Origin: Brachybacterium sp. SGAir0954
GTDB taxonomy: Bacteria; Actinomycetota; Actinomycetes; Actinomycetales; Dermabacteraceae
Direction of reading: 5' to 3'
NCBI RefSeq assembly: GCF_005490785.1
Contig: NZ_CP027295.1
Location: 868,001-932,000 of the forward strand
DNA length: 64,000 nucleotides
Position numbers and translations under genes: made by a program. Below the pieces are notes generated by a model. It was not told where the DNA came from and did not search any database. It worked only from the letters and a program-made list of their open reading frames with translations. This document shows positions 43,490-51,533 of the stretch, one piece after another (position 1 is the stretch's first letter; every line of letters begins with the position of its first letter).

Positions 43490-44851
43490 ATGCGTACCCG
43501 CTACGCCCTCATCGGATCCGGCCATCGCGCCCAGATGTACCTCGACGCGATCGCCGGCCCCCATGCTGACGTCGCCGAGCTGGTCGCCCTGCTCGACGTG
43601 AACCCCGCCCGGCGCGAGTTCCACCGTGACCGCGTCCCCGCCTTCGCCGATGTGCGCCTCGCGGGGCCGGACGAGCTCGAGCAGGTCATCACCGATCTCG
43701 CGGTGGACCGCGTGATCGTCACGAGCGTGGACCGCCTCCACGCCGAGCACGTGGTGCGGGCCCTCGACGCCGGGGCCGACGTCGTCGTCGAGAAGCCCCT
43801 GACGATCGACGCCCCCTCGGCCCGCGCGATCCAGGAGGCGATCGACCGCACCGGCCGCAGCGTGGTCGTCACCTTCAACTACCGCTACAGCCCCCGCAAC
43901 ACGGCGCTCAAGCAGGTCATCGCCTCGGGCGAGATCGGCGACGTGGTCTCCGTGGTCTTCGAGTGGGTGCTGGACACGCAGCACGGCGCGGACTACTTCC
44001 GTCGCTGGCACCGCGACAAGACCAACAGCGGCGGCCTGTTCATCCACAAGGCGGCGCATCACTTCGACCTCGTCAACTGGTGGATCGCCGACGTCCCCGC
44101 GCGGGTCTACGCCCGCGGCGGGCTGCGCTTCTACGGGGCCGACGCGGCCGCCGAGCGCGGCCAGGCCGCCCTCCCCGAGCGCGGCACCCACGACGGCCCG
44201 CACGACCCCTTCGAGCTGGACCTCCGCTCCGACGAGCGGCTCGAGGCCCTGTACCTCGAGGCCGAGAAGCACGACGGCTACCAGCGCGACCGCTCCGTGT
44301 TCGACCAGGGCATCACCGCCGAGGACAACCTCACCGCGATCGTCGACTACGCGGGCGGGCCCGTCCTCACCTACGCCCTGAACGCGCACAGCCCCTGGGA
44401 GGGCTACCGGGTCGCGGTCAACGGCACCCGCGGCCGCGCCGAGCTCGAGGTCGTCGAGCGGGCCGAGGTCGTCGCGAAGGACGAGGACGGCCGTGCCCAC
44501 GTCGACCCGAGCGCCGTCGCCGTCACCACGGAGGACTCCGGCGTGCGCGAGCGCGGCGAGCGCCTCGTCGTCCAGCACCACTTCGCACCCGCCCGCGAGG
44601 TCGAGATCCCCGAGGGCGTGGGCGGCCACGGCGGCGGCGACGCCCTGCTCCTGCGGGACGTGTTCGTCGGCCCCACCGAGGAGGAGGCCGGCGGCCTGGG
44701 CCGGCCCTCCGACCACACCGACGGCCTGCGCGCGATCAGCGTGGGGATCTGCGGCAACGAGTCCCTCGCGACCGGCGCCCCGGTGGACGTCGCCGCGTTC
44801 CTGGGCCTCGACCTCTCGCGCGAGCCCGCCCCGGCAGGAGCGGCACGATGA
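43490..44851 (+). CDS. Gfo/Idh/MocA-family oxidoreductase
   Basis: 453 residues. Rossmann start RTRYALIGSGHRAQMYLD, the EKPL motif (VVVEKPLTID) that carries the catalytic lysine, and NYRYSPRNTALKQVI. A C-terminal alpha/beta domain follows with HKAAHHFDLVNWW. These enzymes use NAD(P) to oxidise or epimerise sugars and inositols. Its place in the importer operon suggests that it processes the imported sugar or uronate. An in-frame ATG at 43421 overlaps the permease stop and would add a 23-residue Pro/Thr-rich stretch; the 43490 start gives a normal N-terminus and has AGGGAAGAAG upstream. Confidence 0.87.
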   Translation: MRTRYALIGSGHRAQMYLDAIAGPHADVAELVALLDVNPARREFHRDRVPAFADVRLAGPDELEQVITDLAVDRVIVTSVDRLHAEHVVRALDAGADVVVEKPLTIDAPSARAIQEAIDRTGRSVVVTFNYRYSPRNTALKQVIASGEIGDVVSVVFEWVLDTQHGADYFRRWHRDKTNSGGLFIHKAAHHFDLVNWWIADVPARVYARGGLRFYGADAAAERGQAALPERGTHDGPHDPFELDLRSDERLEALYLEAEKHDGYQRDRSVFDQGITAEDNLTAIVDYAGGPVLTYALNAHSPWEGYRVAVNGTRGRAELEVVERAEVVAKDEDGRAHVDPSAVAVTTEDSGVRERGERLVVQHHFAPAREVEIPEGVGGHGGGDALLLRDVFVGPTEEEAGGLGRPSDHTDGLRAISVGICGNESLATGAPVDVAAFLGLDLSREPAPAGAAR

Positions 44852-46080
44852 GCGTCCGCACGGCCGGCGCGCCCGTCACGACCGAGGAGGGGACGGCCGG
44901 GGCGGCGCCCGTGCGGGTCGCTCTCGTCGGCACCCGCGGTTTCGGCGCCCACCACCTGGTGAACCTCGACCGCCTCGTGGGGGAGGGGCTCGCGGAGCTC
45001 GTGGGCGTCGTCGACGTCGCCGAGCCGCCCGCGGAGCTCGCCGCCATCCACCACCCCACGCTCGGCGGCCTGCTCGCGGCGCTCGGCGAGGAGCGGCGCC
45101 CCGAGGTCGTCATCATCGCGACCCCGATCGACACGCACGTGCCGCTCGCCCTCGAGGCGCTCGCCGCCGGCAGCCACGTCTACCTCGAGAAGCCGCCCGT
45201 CCCCGCGCTCACGGACCTCGGGATGCTCGCGGAGGCGGCCGACGCCGCGCACCGCACGATCCAGGTGGGCTTCCAGGCCCGCGGCGGCGCCGGCATCGAC
45301 GAGCTCCGCGAGATCGTCCGCGCCGCGACGCTGGGGAAGGTCACCGCGGTGCGCGCCTACGGCGCCTGGGTGCGCGACCGCGCCTACTACCACCGCTCCC
45401 GCTGGGCCGGCCGGCGCCGCCTCGACGGCCGGCGTGTGGCCGACGGCGTCGCCACCAACCCCCTCGCCCACTCCGTGCACGCGGCCCTCGCGATCGCGGG
45501 GCTGCGCCGGATCGAGGACGTGGCCGGCGTGACCACCGAGCTGCGCCGCGCCCACGACATCGAGGCCGACGACACGACCTTCCTGCGGGTCGCCCCCGCC
45601 GGCGACGGCCCGCCCGTCCTCGCCGCGCTCACGACCGTCGCCCCCGACTCCTCGGACCCGTGGGTCGAGGTGCTCGCCGAGAAGGGCCGCGTGCGGCTCT
45701 GGTACACGGCGGACCGCTCCGAGCGGGTCGACGCGGCGGGCACCGTGACCCGCAGCGAGTACGCCCGCACGGATCTCGTGCAGAACCTGCTCGCGCACGT
45801 GCGGGACCGCTCGGTGGCGCTCATCAGCCCGCTCGAGGACTCCGGCGCGTTCTCCGCGGTGCTCGAGGCGATCCAGTCCGTCCCCGATCCGCTGCCCATC
45901 GAGGCGGGCGTGACCTGGGAGGGCGAGGGGGAGGCCGCGCACCCCGTCGTCGACGACATCGAGGCGGTGCTGCTGCGCTCCCTCGACGAGGGCCGTCCCT
46001 TCAGCGAGCTCGACGGGGACGGGGCGGTGCCCTGGGCCCGCGCCGACGCCGTCAGCAGCTGGACCCCGCCCTCCGCCTGA
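44848..46080 (+). CDS. Gfo/Idh/MocA-family oxidoreductase (second)
   Basis: 410 residues. Start VRVALVGTRGFGAHHLVNLDRL (Rossmann region, shortened form GTRGFG), VIIATPIDTHVPLALEAL, and the lysine motif VYLEKPPVPALTDL. TIQVGFQARGGAGIDELRE follows. It differs strongly from its upstream neighbour, so it probably performs another step, for example paired oxidation and re-reduction in a sugar 3-oxo route (inference). ATGA overlap with the upstream gene; 50 bp before the GH106-like gene. Confidence 0.87.
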   Translation: MSVRTAGAPVTTEEGTAGAAPVRVALVGTRGFGAHHLVNLDRLVGEGLAELVGVVDVAEPPAELAAIHHPTLGGLLAALGEERRPEVVIIATPIDTHVPLALEALAAGSHVYLEKPPVPALTDLGMLAEAADAAHRTIQVGFQARGGAGIDELREIVRAATLGKVTAVRAYGAWVRDRAYYHRSRWAGRRRLDGRRVADGVATNPLAHSVHAALAIAGLRRIEDVAGVTTELRRAHDIEADDTTFLRVAPAGDGPPVLAALTTVAPDSSDPWVEVLAEKGRVRLWYTADRSERVDAAGTVTRSEYARTDLVQNLLAHVRDRSVALISPLEDSGAFSAVLEAIQSVPDPLPIEAGVTWEGEGEAAHPVVDDIEAVLLRSLDEGRPFSELDGDGAVPWARADAVSSWTPPSA

Positions 46081-46130
46081 GGGCGGCCCTCCCCGCCAGC
46101 ACGTCCCCGCCCCGCCGATCCTGGAGATCC

Positions 46131-48794
46131 ATGACCACCGCACAGGTGCTCGCCGACCTCGCCCGCCCCGATCCCGCCGCCCGGCCGATGATGCGCTGGT
46201 GGTGGTTCGGACCCGACGTGGACCGCGGGGAGCTCGAGCGGGAGCTCGACGCGATGGCCGCGGCGGGGATCGGCGGGGTGGAGATCGCGCTCGTCTACCC
46301 GCTGCGCCCGGGCGCCCCGGACTACCTCTCCCCGGAGGTGCAGGGCCACCTCCGGTTCGCCGCGGAGGCCGCCCGGGCGCGCGGCCTGCGCTGCGACGTG
46401 ACGCTCGGCAGCGGATGGTCCTACGGCGGGGCGCACGTGGGCCCCGAGCACGCCTCGCGGCGGATCCGCTGGGAGCGCCGCGACCGGGGCCCGCAGCCCC
46501 TCGCCGTGGACCTCACCCCGCGCTGGCCGGAGGGCGAGCTCATCGCCGTGCACCTCGGCGACGGCCTGCCGCCCTCGGCCTGGCAGCGGATCGAGGTCCC
46601 GGACGAGGGTCCGCTCGTCCTCCCCGCCGGGCGCGGCCCGCGCACCGTGCTGCTCGCGTGGTCCGAGGTGACCGGGCAGCAGGTCAAGCGCGCCGCGGCC
46701 GGCAGCGAGGGGCCCGTCGTGGACCACCTGAGCGCACAGGCCGTGCGCCACCACCTCGACGTGGTGGGCGGCGCGATCCTCGAGGCGGTGCCCGCTGAGC
46801 TCCTCGGCTCCGTGTTCAGCGACAGCCTCGAGGTGTACGAGGCCGGATGGACCGCCGGCCTGCCCGCGCACTTCGCGGAGCGCCGCGGCTACGACCTGCT
46901 GGAGCGCCTCCCGCTGCTGCACGTGGGCGGCGAGGGCGCGGAGCAGCTGCGCGAGGACTACGGCCTGACCCTCTCCGAGCTCGTCGCGGAGGGCTTCATG
47001 GCGACCTGCCGGGACTGGGCGGAGGAGCACGGCACCCGGTTCCGCCTGCAGGGCTACGGGGAGCCGCCGATCACGCTCTCCGCCCAGCGCGGCGTGCACC
47101 TCATCGAGGGCGAGGGTGCCGGCTGGACGGGGATGACGCAGACCCGCTGGGCGTCCTCCGCGGCGCACCTCGACGGCCGCGACGTGGTCTCGAGCGAGGT
47201 GTGGACCTGGGTGCACTCGCCCTCCTTCCGCGCCGCACCGTTGGACCTCCTCGGCGAGGCGCACGAGCACCTGCTGCTCGGCATCACCCACCTCGTGGGT
47301 CACGGCTGGCCCTACACCGCGCCGGACGCCGCGGGGCTCGGCTGGACGTTCTACGCCGCCGGCGCGCTGGACGACCGCAACGCCTGGTGGCCCGCGATGC
47401 CGGAGCTCATGGCGCACCTGACGCGCCTCAGCGCCGTGCTGCGCCGCGGGGAGCCAGGGGCCGACGTCGCCCTCTACCTCCCCTACGGCGACGTGCGCGC
47501 CGCCCACGGCGCCGGCCACGACCTGTGGCGCGCCTGCCGCGACCACGTGGGGCCGGCGATCCCCGAGACGATCCGCCGCGCGGGCTACGACCTCGACCTC
47601 GTCGACGACGACGCGCTCGCCGGCGAGCAGGGGAGCGCCGGGCTCGACCCGGCCGCCTATCCGATCGTGGTGCTCCCGCACGTGACCCGCCTGCCCGCCG
47701 CGACCGCCGCCTGGCTGGACCGGGTGCGCGAGGCGGGCGGCCACGTGATCGCCGTGGGCGGCGCCGCACATCCGACCGTCACTTCGCCGGCCGGTGCACG
47801 GATGACCACCGCGGCTCCGTCCGCGGAGTCGTCTCCCGGCTCCGCTCCGATCACGGAGGACGGGTTCGAGGCCGCGCTGCGATCGGTGATGCCGCCGCCG
47901 CTCACGCTCACCGGCTCCGGCGGCGAGGTGGGCGTGCTGCGCCGGCGGCTGGCCGACGGCGACCTGTTCCTGCTCGCGAACACCGGCCCGCAGCTGCGCA
48001 CGATCGAGCTCGCGGTGCGCGAGCCGCGCGCCGCCCTGCTGCTCGTGGACCCGGATACGGGGGAGCGCCGCGCGCTCCCCACTACTGGCGGGACACACGA
48101 GCTGCACCCCTACCAGGCGCTCCTGCTCCTCGCGACCGACGACCCGGACCTCGCCGTGACCGGCGCCGACGCCACGACGGAGCCCGCGGAGCCCGCCGGA
48201 ACCGCAGAGCCCGCCGGGACCACGAAGTCCGACGAGGCTGCGGAGCCCGCCGGGACGGAGCTTCCGCTCGACGGGCCCTGGACCCTCCACGCGCCGGGGC
48301 AGGACCCGCGACCCGTCACGCTGCCGCACCTGATCCCGGGGGAGGATGCCGCGGCGCTGCCCTGGCTCTCCTACGAGTGCACCGTCACCCTCGACGCGGA
48401 GCAGGCCCGCGGGCCACTCGTGCTGGACCTCGGCGCGGGCACGGTGCTCCCGGCGGACGGTGCCGGCAGCGGCTACCGGGCCCTGCTCGCCCCGCCCGTG
48501 CGGGAGATCGCCACGGTGAGCGTGGACGGGGAGGGGGCCGGCCTGCTGTGGCGCGCGCCGTTCCGCCTGGACCTCACCGGCCGCCTCCGGGAGGGGACGA
48601 GCACCCTTCGGCTCGAGGTGCGCGGCACCACCGCCCCTGCGGCAGCGGATCCGGTGAACGCGCAGGCCGCGGCGCAGGAGATCACCTCCGCGCACGAGGC
48701 CTACGGGGAGCGTTTCCAGCAGCAGGAGCTGCCGCGCATGCTCGACGGGGTCGCCCTCGGCCTCGGCGCTGTGCCGGTCCTCCGCCGCGGCTGA
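46131..48794 (+). CDS. GH106-like alpha-L-rhamnosidase
   Basis: 887 residues. The opening PMMRWWWFGPDVDRGELERE, with AMAAAGIGGVEIALVYPL, is the typical start of GH106-related glycosidases. Later come FSDSLEVYEAGWT, FRLQGYGEPP, VSSEVWTWVHSP and THLVGHGWPYT, which hold several Glu/Asp candidates for the catalytic site. A C-terminal beta-sandwich (from about residue 705) follows a Thr/Glu/Pro-rich spacer with repeated EPAGT units. No signal peptide, so it acts on imported oligosaccharides in the cytoplasm. GGAG lies four bases before the ATG. Last gene of the importer operon; converges on uxaC. Confidence 0.8.
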   Translation: MTTAQVLADLARPDPAARPMMRWWWFGPDVDRGELERELDAMAAAGIGGVEIALVYPLRPGAPDYLSPEVQGHLRFAAEAARARGLRCDVTLGSGWSYGGAHVGPEHASRRIRWERRDRGPQPLAVDLTPRWPEGELIAVHLGDGLPPSAWQRIEVPDEGPLVLPAGRGPRTVLLAWSEVTGQQVKRAAAGSEGPVVDHLSAQAVRHHLDVVGGAILEAVPAELLGSVFSDSLEVYEAGWTAGLPAHFAERRGYDLLERLPLLHVGGEGAEQLREDYGLTLSELVAEGFMATCRDWAEEHGTRFRLQGYGEPPITLSAQRGVHLIEGEGAGWTGMTQTRWASSAAHLDGRDVVSSEVWTWVHSPSFRAAPLDLLGEAHEHLLLGITHLVGHGWPYTAPDAAGLGWTFYAAGALDDRNAWWPAMPELMAHLTRLSAVLRRGEPGADVALYLPYGDVRAAHGAGHDLWRACRDHVGPAIPETIRRAGYDLDLVDDDALAGEQGSAGLDPAAYPIVVLPHVTRLPAATAAWLDRVREAGGHVIAVGGAAHPTVTSPAGARMTTAAPSAESSPGSAPITEDGFEAALRSVMPPPLTLTGSGGEVGVLRRRLADGDLFLLANTGPQLRTIELAVREPRAALLLVDPDTGERRALPTTGGTHELHPYQALLLLATDDPDLAVTGADATTEPAEPAGTAEPAGTTKSDEAAEPAGTELPLDGPWTLHAPGQDPRPVTLPHLIPGEDAAALPWLSYECTVTLDAEQARGPLVLDLGAGTVLPADGAGSGYRALLAPPVREIATVSVDGEGAGLLWRAPFRLDLTGRLREGTSTLRLEVRGTTAPAAADPVNAQAAAQEITSAHEAYGERFQQQELPRMLDGVALGLGAVPVLRRG

Positions 48795-48804
48795 CCGCGC
48801 CCCC

Positions 48805-50232
48805 TCAGCGGGCGAGGGGCGGGTAGGCCGCGCGGGGGATCGTGGTGACGAGGTCGATCGCGGTCTGCGTGGCCTCGTCCTCCTCGAGGCGGTGCTCGGC
48901 GACGAGGCGGGCGAGGTAGCCGGCGTCGATGCGGCGGGCGAGGTCGTGGCGCGCGGGGATCGAGGCGAAGGCGCGGGTGTCGTCCACGAAGCCGGAGGAG
49001 TTGTAGAAGCCCGCGGTCTCGGTCGCGGCCTCGCGGAAGCGGCGCATGCCGTCGGGTGAGTCCAGGAACCACCAGGGCGCGCCGTAGCGCACCGAGGGGT
49101 AGGCCCCGGCGAGCGGCGCGATCTCGCGGGAGAAGACGGTCTCGTCCACCGTGAAGAGCACGAGGTGGAAGCGCGGGTCGTGGCCGAACCGCTCGAGCAG
49201 GGGGCGCAGCGATCGCGTGTACTCGGTCGCGACGGGGATGTCGTAGCCCTTGTCGCGGCCGTGGCGCGCGAGGATCCCGCTCGCGTGGTCGCGCAGCACA
49301 CCCGGGTGCAGCTGCATGACGAGGCCGTCCTCGCAGCTCATCGCCGCCATCTGCAGCAGCATGTGCGCCTCGAAGGCGGCGGCCTCCTCCGGCGTGGGCA
49401 CGGTGCCGGCGAGGGCGGAGGCCACGAGCGACGCGGCGGCGGCCTCGTCCATCGGTGCGGCGGCGGCGCTGAGGTGGCCGTGGTCGGTGGCGCGCGCCCC
49501 GGCGGCGACGAACCGTCGCCGCTGGATGCGCAGCGCGTCGAGGAGGCCGGCGAGGTCGCTGATCTCCTTGCCCGCCGCGGCGCCGAGGGCCTCGACCTCC
49601 TGCGCCCAGCCGTCGCGGCCGATCATGAGCGCGGCGTCGGGGCGGAAGGTCGGGACGACCCGCTCGCCGAGGCCCTGCTCGGCGAGGGAGGCGTGGTGGG
49701 AGAGGTCCGAGGAGGCCGGGTCGGTCGTCGAGATGATCTCGATGCCGAAGCGGTCCAGCAGCTGCTGGGGCCGGAAGGTGGGATCGGCGACGGTCTCGGC
49801 GATGCGGTCGTAGAGGCGGTCGGCGGAGTCGGCCGACGGCGCCTCGTCGACCCCGAACACCTCGACGAGCTCGTGCTCGAGCCAGTAGCGGGACGGGGTG
49901 CCGCGGTAGAGGTGCCAGTTCTCGCAGAAGCGGCGCCAGATGGTGCGGGAGTCGGTCTCGACCGCGCCGCCGTCCGTGCGCGGAACGCCGAGGTCCGCGA
50001 GGTCGATCCCCTGGGAGGCGAGCATGCGGGTCACGTAGTGGTCGGGGACGATGAGCAGCTGGGCCGGGTCCGCGAAGGGCGTGTCACGCGCGAAGGCCTC
50101 CGCCTCGACATGGCCGTGCATGCAGATCAGCGGCAGCGGGGCCGTCTGCTCGAGGATGCGCACGGCGATCGCGCGCACAGCGGGATCCGCGGGCAGGGCG
50201 CGGTGGGGGTGCAGGGTCAGCGGTCGTCCCAC
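48805..50232 (-). CDS. uxaC: Glucuronate isomerase
   Basis: 475 residues, normal length. Converts D-glucuronate to D-fructuronate or D-galacturonate to D-tagaturonate. Family strings: LICMHGHVEAEAFA (His-x-His-like metal site), RTIWRRFCENWHLYRGTPSR, EIISTTDPASSDL, VVPTFRPDA, MQLHPGVLRDH, FHLVLFTVDETVF and, near the end, DDTRAFASIPARHDL. The GTG start has GGAGGAG four bases before it. Divergent from the LacI gene, with two operator-like sites between, and convergent with the rhamnosidase operon. The next uronate-pathway enzymes (uxuA/uxuB) are not in the window. Confidence 0.94.
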   Translation of the reverse strand: MGRPLTLHPHRALPADPAVRAIAVRILEQTAPLPLICMHGHVEAEAFARDTPFADPAQLLIVPDHYVTRMLASQGIDLADLGVPRTDGGAVETDSRTIWRRFCENWHLYRGTPSRYWLEHELVEVFGVDEAPSADSADRLYDRIAETVADPTFRPQQLLDRFGIEIISTTDPASSDLSHHASLAEQGLGERVVPTFRPDAALMIGRDGWAQEVEALGAAAGKEISDLAGLLDALRIQRRRFVAAGARATDHGHLSAAAAPMDEAAAASLVASALAGTVPTPEEAAAFEAHMLLQMAAMSCEDGLVMQLHPGVLRDHASGILARHGRDKGYDIPVATEYTRSLRPLLERFGHDPRFHLVLFTVDETVFSREIAPLAGAYPSVRYGAPWWFLDSPDGMRRFREAATETAGFYNSSGFVDDTRAFASIPARHDLARRIDAGYLARLVAEHRLEEDEATQTAIDLVTTIPRAAYPPLAR

Positions 50233-50305
50233 GGGGCTCCTCCTCGAGCGTTCCGTGCTCCCGATCGGGGGAGCGGAGGGCGGGGGCCGATGCCGCCCGC
50301 CATGC

Positions 50306-50319
50306 TGCAAACGATTGCA
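50306..50319. promoter_or_regulatory. LacI-type operator TGCAAACGATTGCA
   Basis: Palindrome TGCAA-n-CG-n-TTGCA with the central CG usual for LacI-family operators, between uxaC and the divergent lacI-type gene. Best explained as a site for that regulator. Confidence 0.65.
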
Positions 50320-50373
50320 CGCGGACGCCTGCCCGGCAAGCGTTCTCCCTCCAGGTTTCCGGGTCAGCGGCGG

Positions 50374-50386
50374 TGAAACAGTTGCA
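50374..50386. promoter_or_regulatory. Candidate operator TGAAACAGTTGCA
   Basis: Odd-centred inverted repeat TGnAAC-A-GTTnCA in the same 278-base uxaC/lacI gap. It carries the TGAAAC half-site seen in the two binding-protein control regions. Confidence 0.45.
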
Positions 50387-50510
50387 TTCCTGGGGCCCCG
50401 CACCGCACGATGGGGCTCCGCCCGGTCCGCACCGGCGGCGACGAGGTCCCGCTGGACGGCGACCCGGCGGAGTCGGGACCCGGGACGACGGGCCCAGGAG
50501 AGGAGGCGCG

Positions 50511-51500
50511 GTGGGCATCACCCTGCGCGACGTGGCCGCCCGGGCGGACGTCTCGGTGGCGACCGCCTCCCGGGCGCTGCAGAAGCCCGCCATGGTCAGC
50601 ACCGCCACCCGCGAGCGGGTCCAGCAGGCCGTCGACGAGCTCGGCTACAGCCCCAACCGCAGCGCCCGCACGCTCATCACGGGCCGCACCGGCGTGCTCG
50701 GCGTCGTCGTCCCCGACCTCCTGAACCCCTTCTACCCCGCGCTGCTCAAGGGCGCCCAGGAGCGCGCCCGCCACCACGGCGTGCAGCTCCTGCTCGCCGA
50801 CGCCGAGGAGACCCCCGAGGGGGAGCTGCCGCTCGTGCGCACCCTCGCCCCGCAGGTCGACGGCATCCTGCTGTGCTCCCCGCGGATGGGCGCCAAGGAG
50901 CTCGACGCCGCCGCCCGGCTCACCCGGATCGCGCTGGTCAACCGCACCCACACCTATCTCGAGGCCGTCGCCCCGAACGCGCTGAGCGGCGTGCGCGGCG
51001 CCCTGCGGCACCTGCGCTCGCTCGAGCACCGGCGGATCGGGGTCGTCGGCGGTCCCGCCCGCAGCTGGTCCGAGGGACGCCGCCGTCGGACCATCGCCCG
51101 CGCGGCGGACGAGCTCGACGTCGAGGTCGTCGACGTCGGCCACTTCGCGCCCACCGTCGAGGGCGGGCGCGCCGCCGCGGAGAGCGTGCTCGTGCTCGAG
51201 CTGGGCGCGGTGCTCGTCTACAACGACGTCATGGCGATCGGACTGCTCGCCGCGCTGCGCGAGTCCGGGTTCCGCGTCCCGCAGGACATCAGCATCGTGG
51301 GCTGGGACGACATCGAGTCCGCCGCCGTCACGGACCCTCCGCTCAGCACCATCCGGGTGCCGCGGCGGGAGATGGGCGCGGCGGCGATCGACGCGCTCGT
51401 CGAGGACCCGGCCGCCCACCAGGACGGTCTCACCTGGCGCTTCGAATCCGCCTTCGTGGCCCGCGGCTCCACGGGCCGCGCCCGCCGGGCCGGGGACTGA
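50511..51500 (+). CDS. LacI-family transcriptional regulator
   Basis: 329 residues. N-terminal helix-turn-helix ITLRDVAARADVSVATASRAL, hinge region NRSARTLITGRTGVLGVVVPDLLNPFYP (cut strings), then a periplasmic-binding-type ligand domain with VVGGPARSWSEGRRR and IVGWDDIESAAVTDPPLSTI. Starts at GTG with AGGAGG four bases before it. It probably represses uxaC and itself through the sites at 50306 and 50374 and responds to a uronate or sugar (inference). Ends 33 bp before the convergent GH78 gene. Confidence 0.92.
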   Translation: MGITLRDVAARADVSVATASRALQKPAMVSTATRERVQQAVDELGYSPNRSARTLITGRTGVLGVVVPDLLNPFYPALLKGAQERARHHGVQLLLADAEETPEGELPLVRTLAPQVDGILLCSPRMGAKELDAAARLTRIALVNRTHTYLEAVAPNALSGVRGALRHLRSLEHRRIGVVGGPARSWSEGRRRRTIARAADELDVEVVDVGHFAPTVEGGRAAAESVLVLELGAVLVYNDVMAIGLLAALRESGFRVPQDISIVGWDDIESAAVTDPPLSTIRVPRREMGAAAIDALVEDPAAHQDGLTWRFESAFVARGSTGRARRAGD

Positions 51501-51533
51501 GACCCGGCGCCGATGGGCGCCCTCCCTACCTGC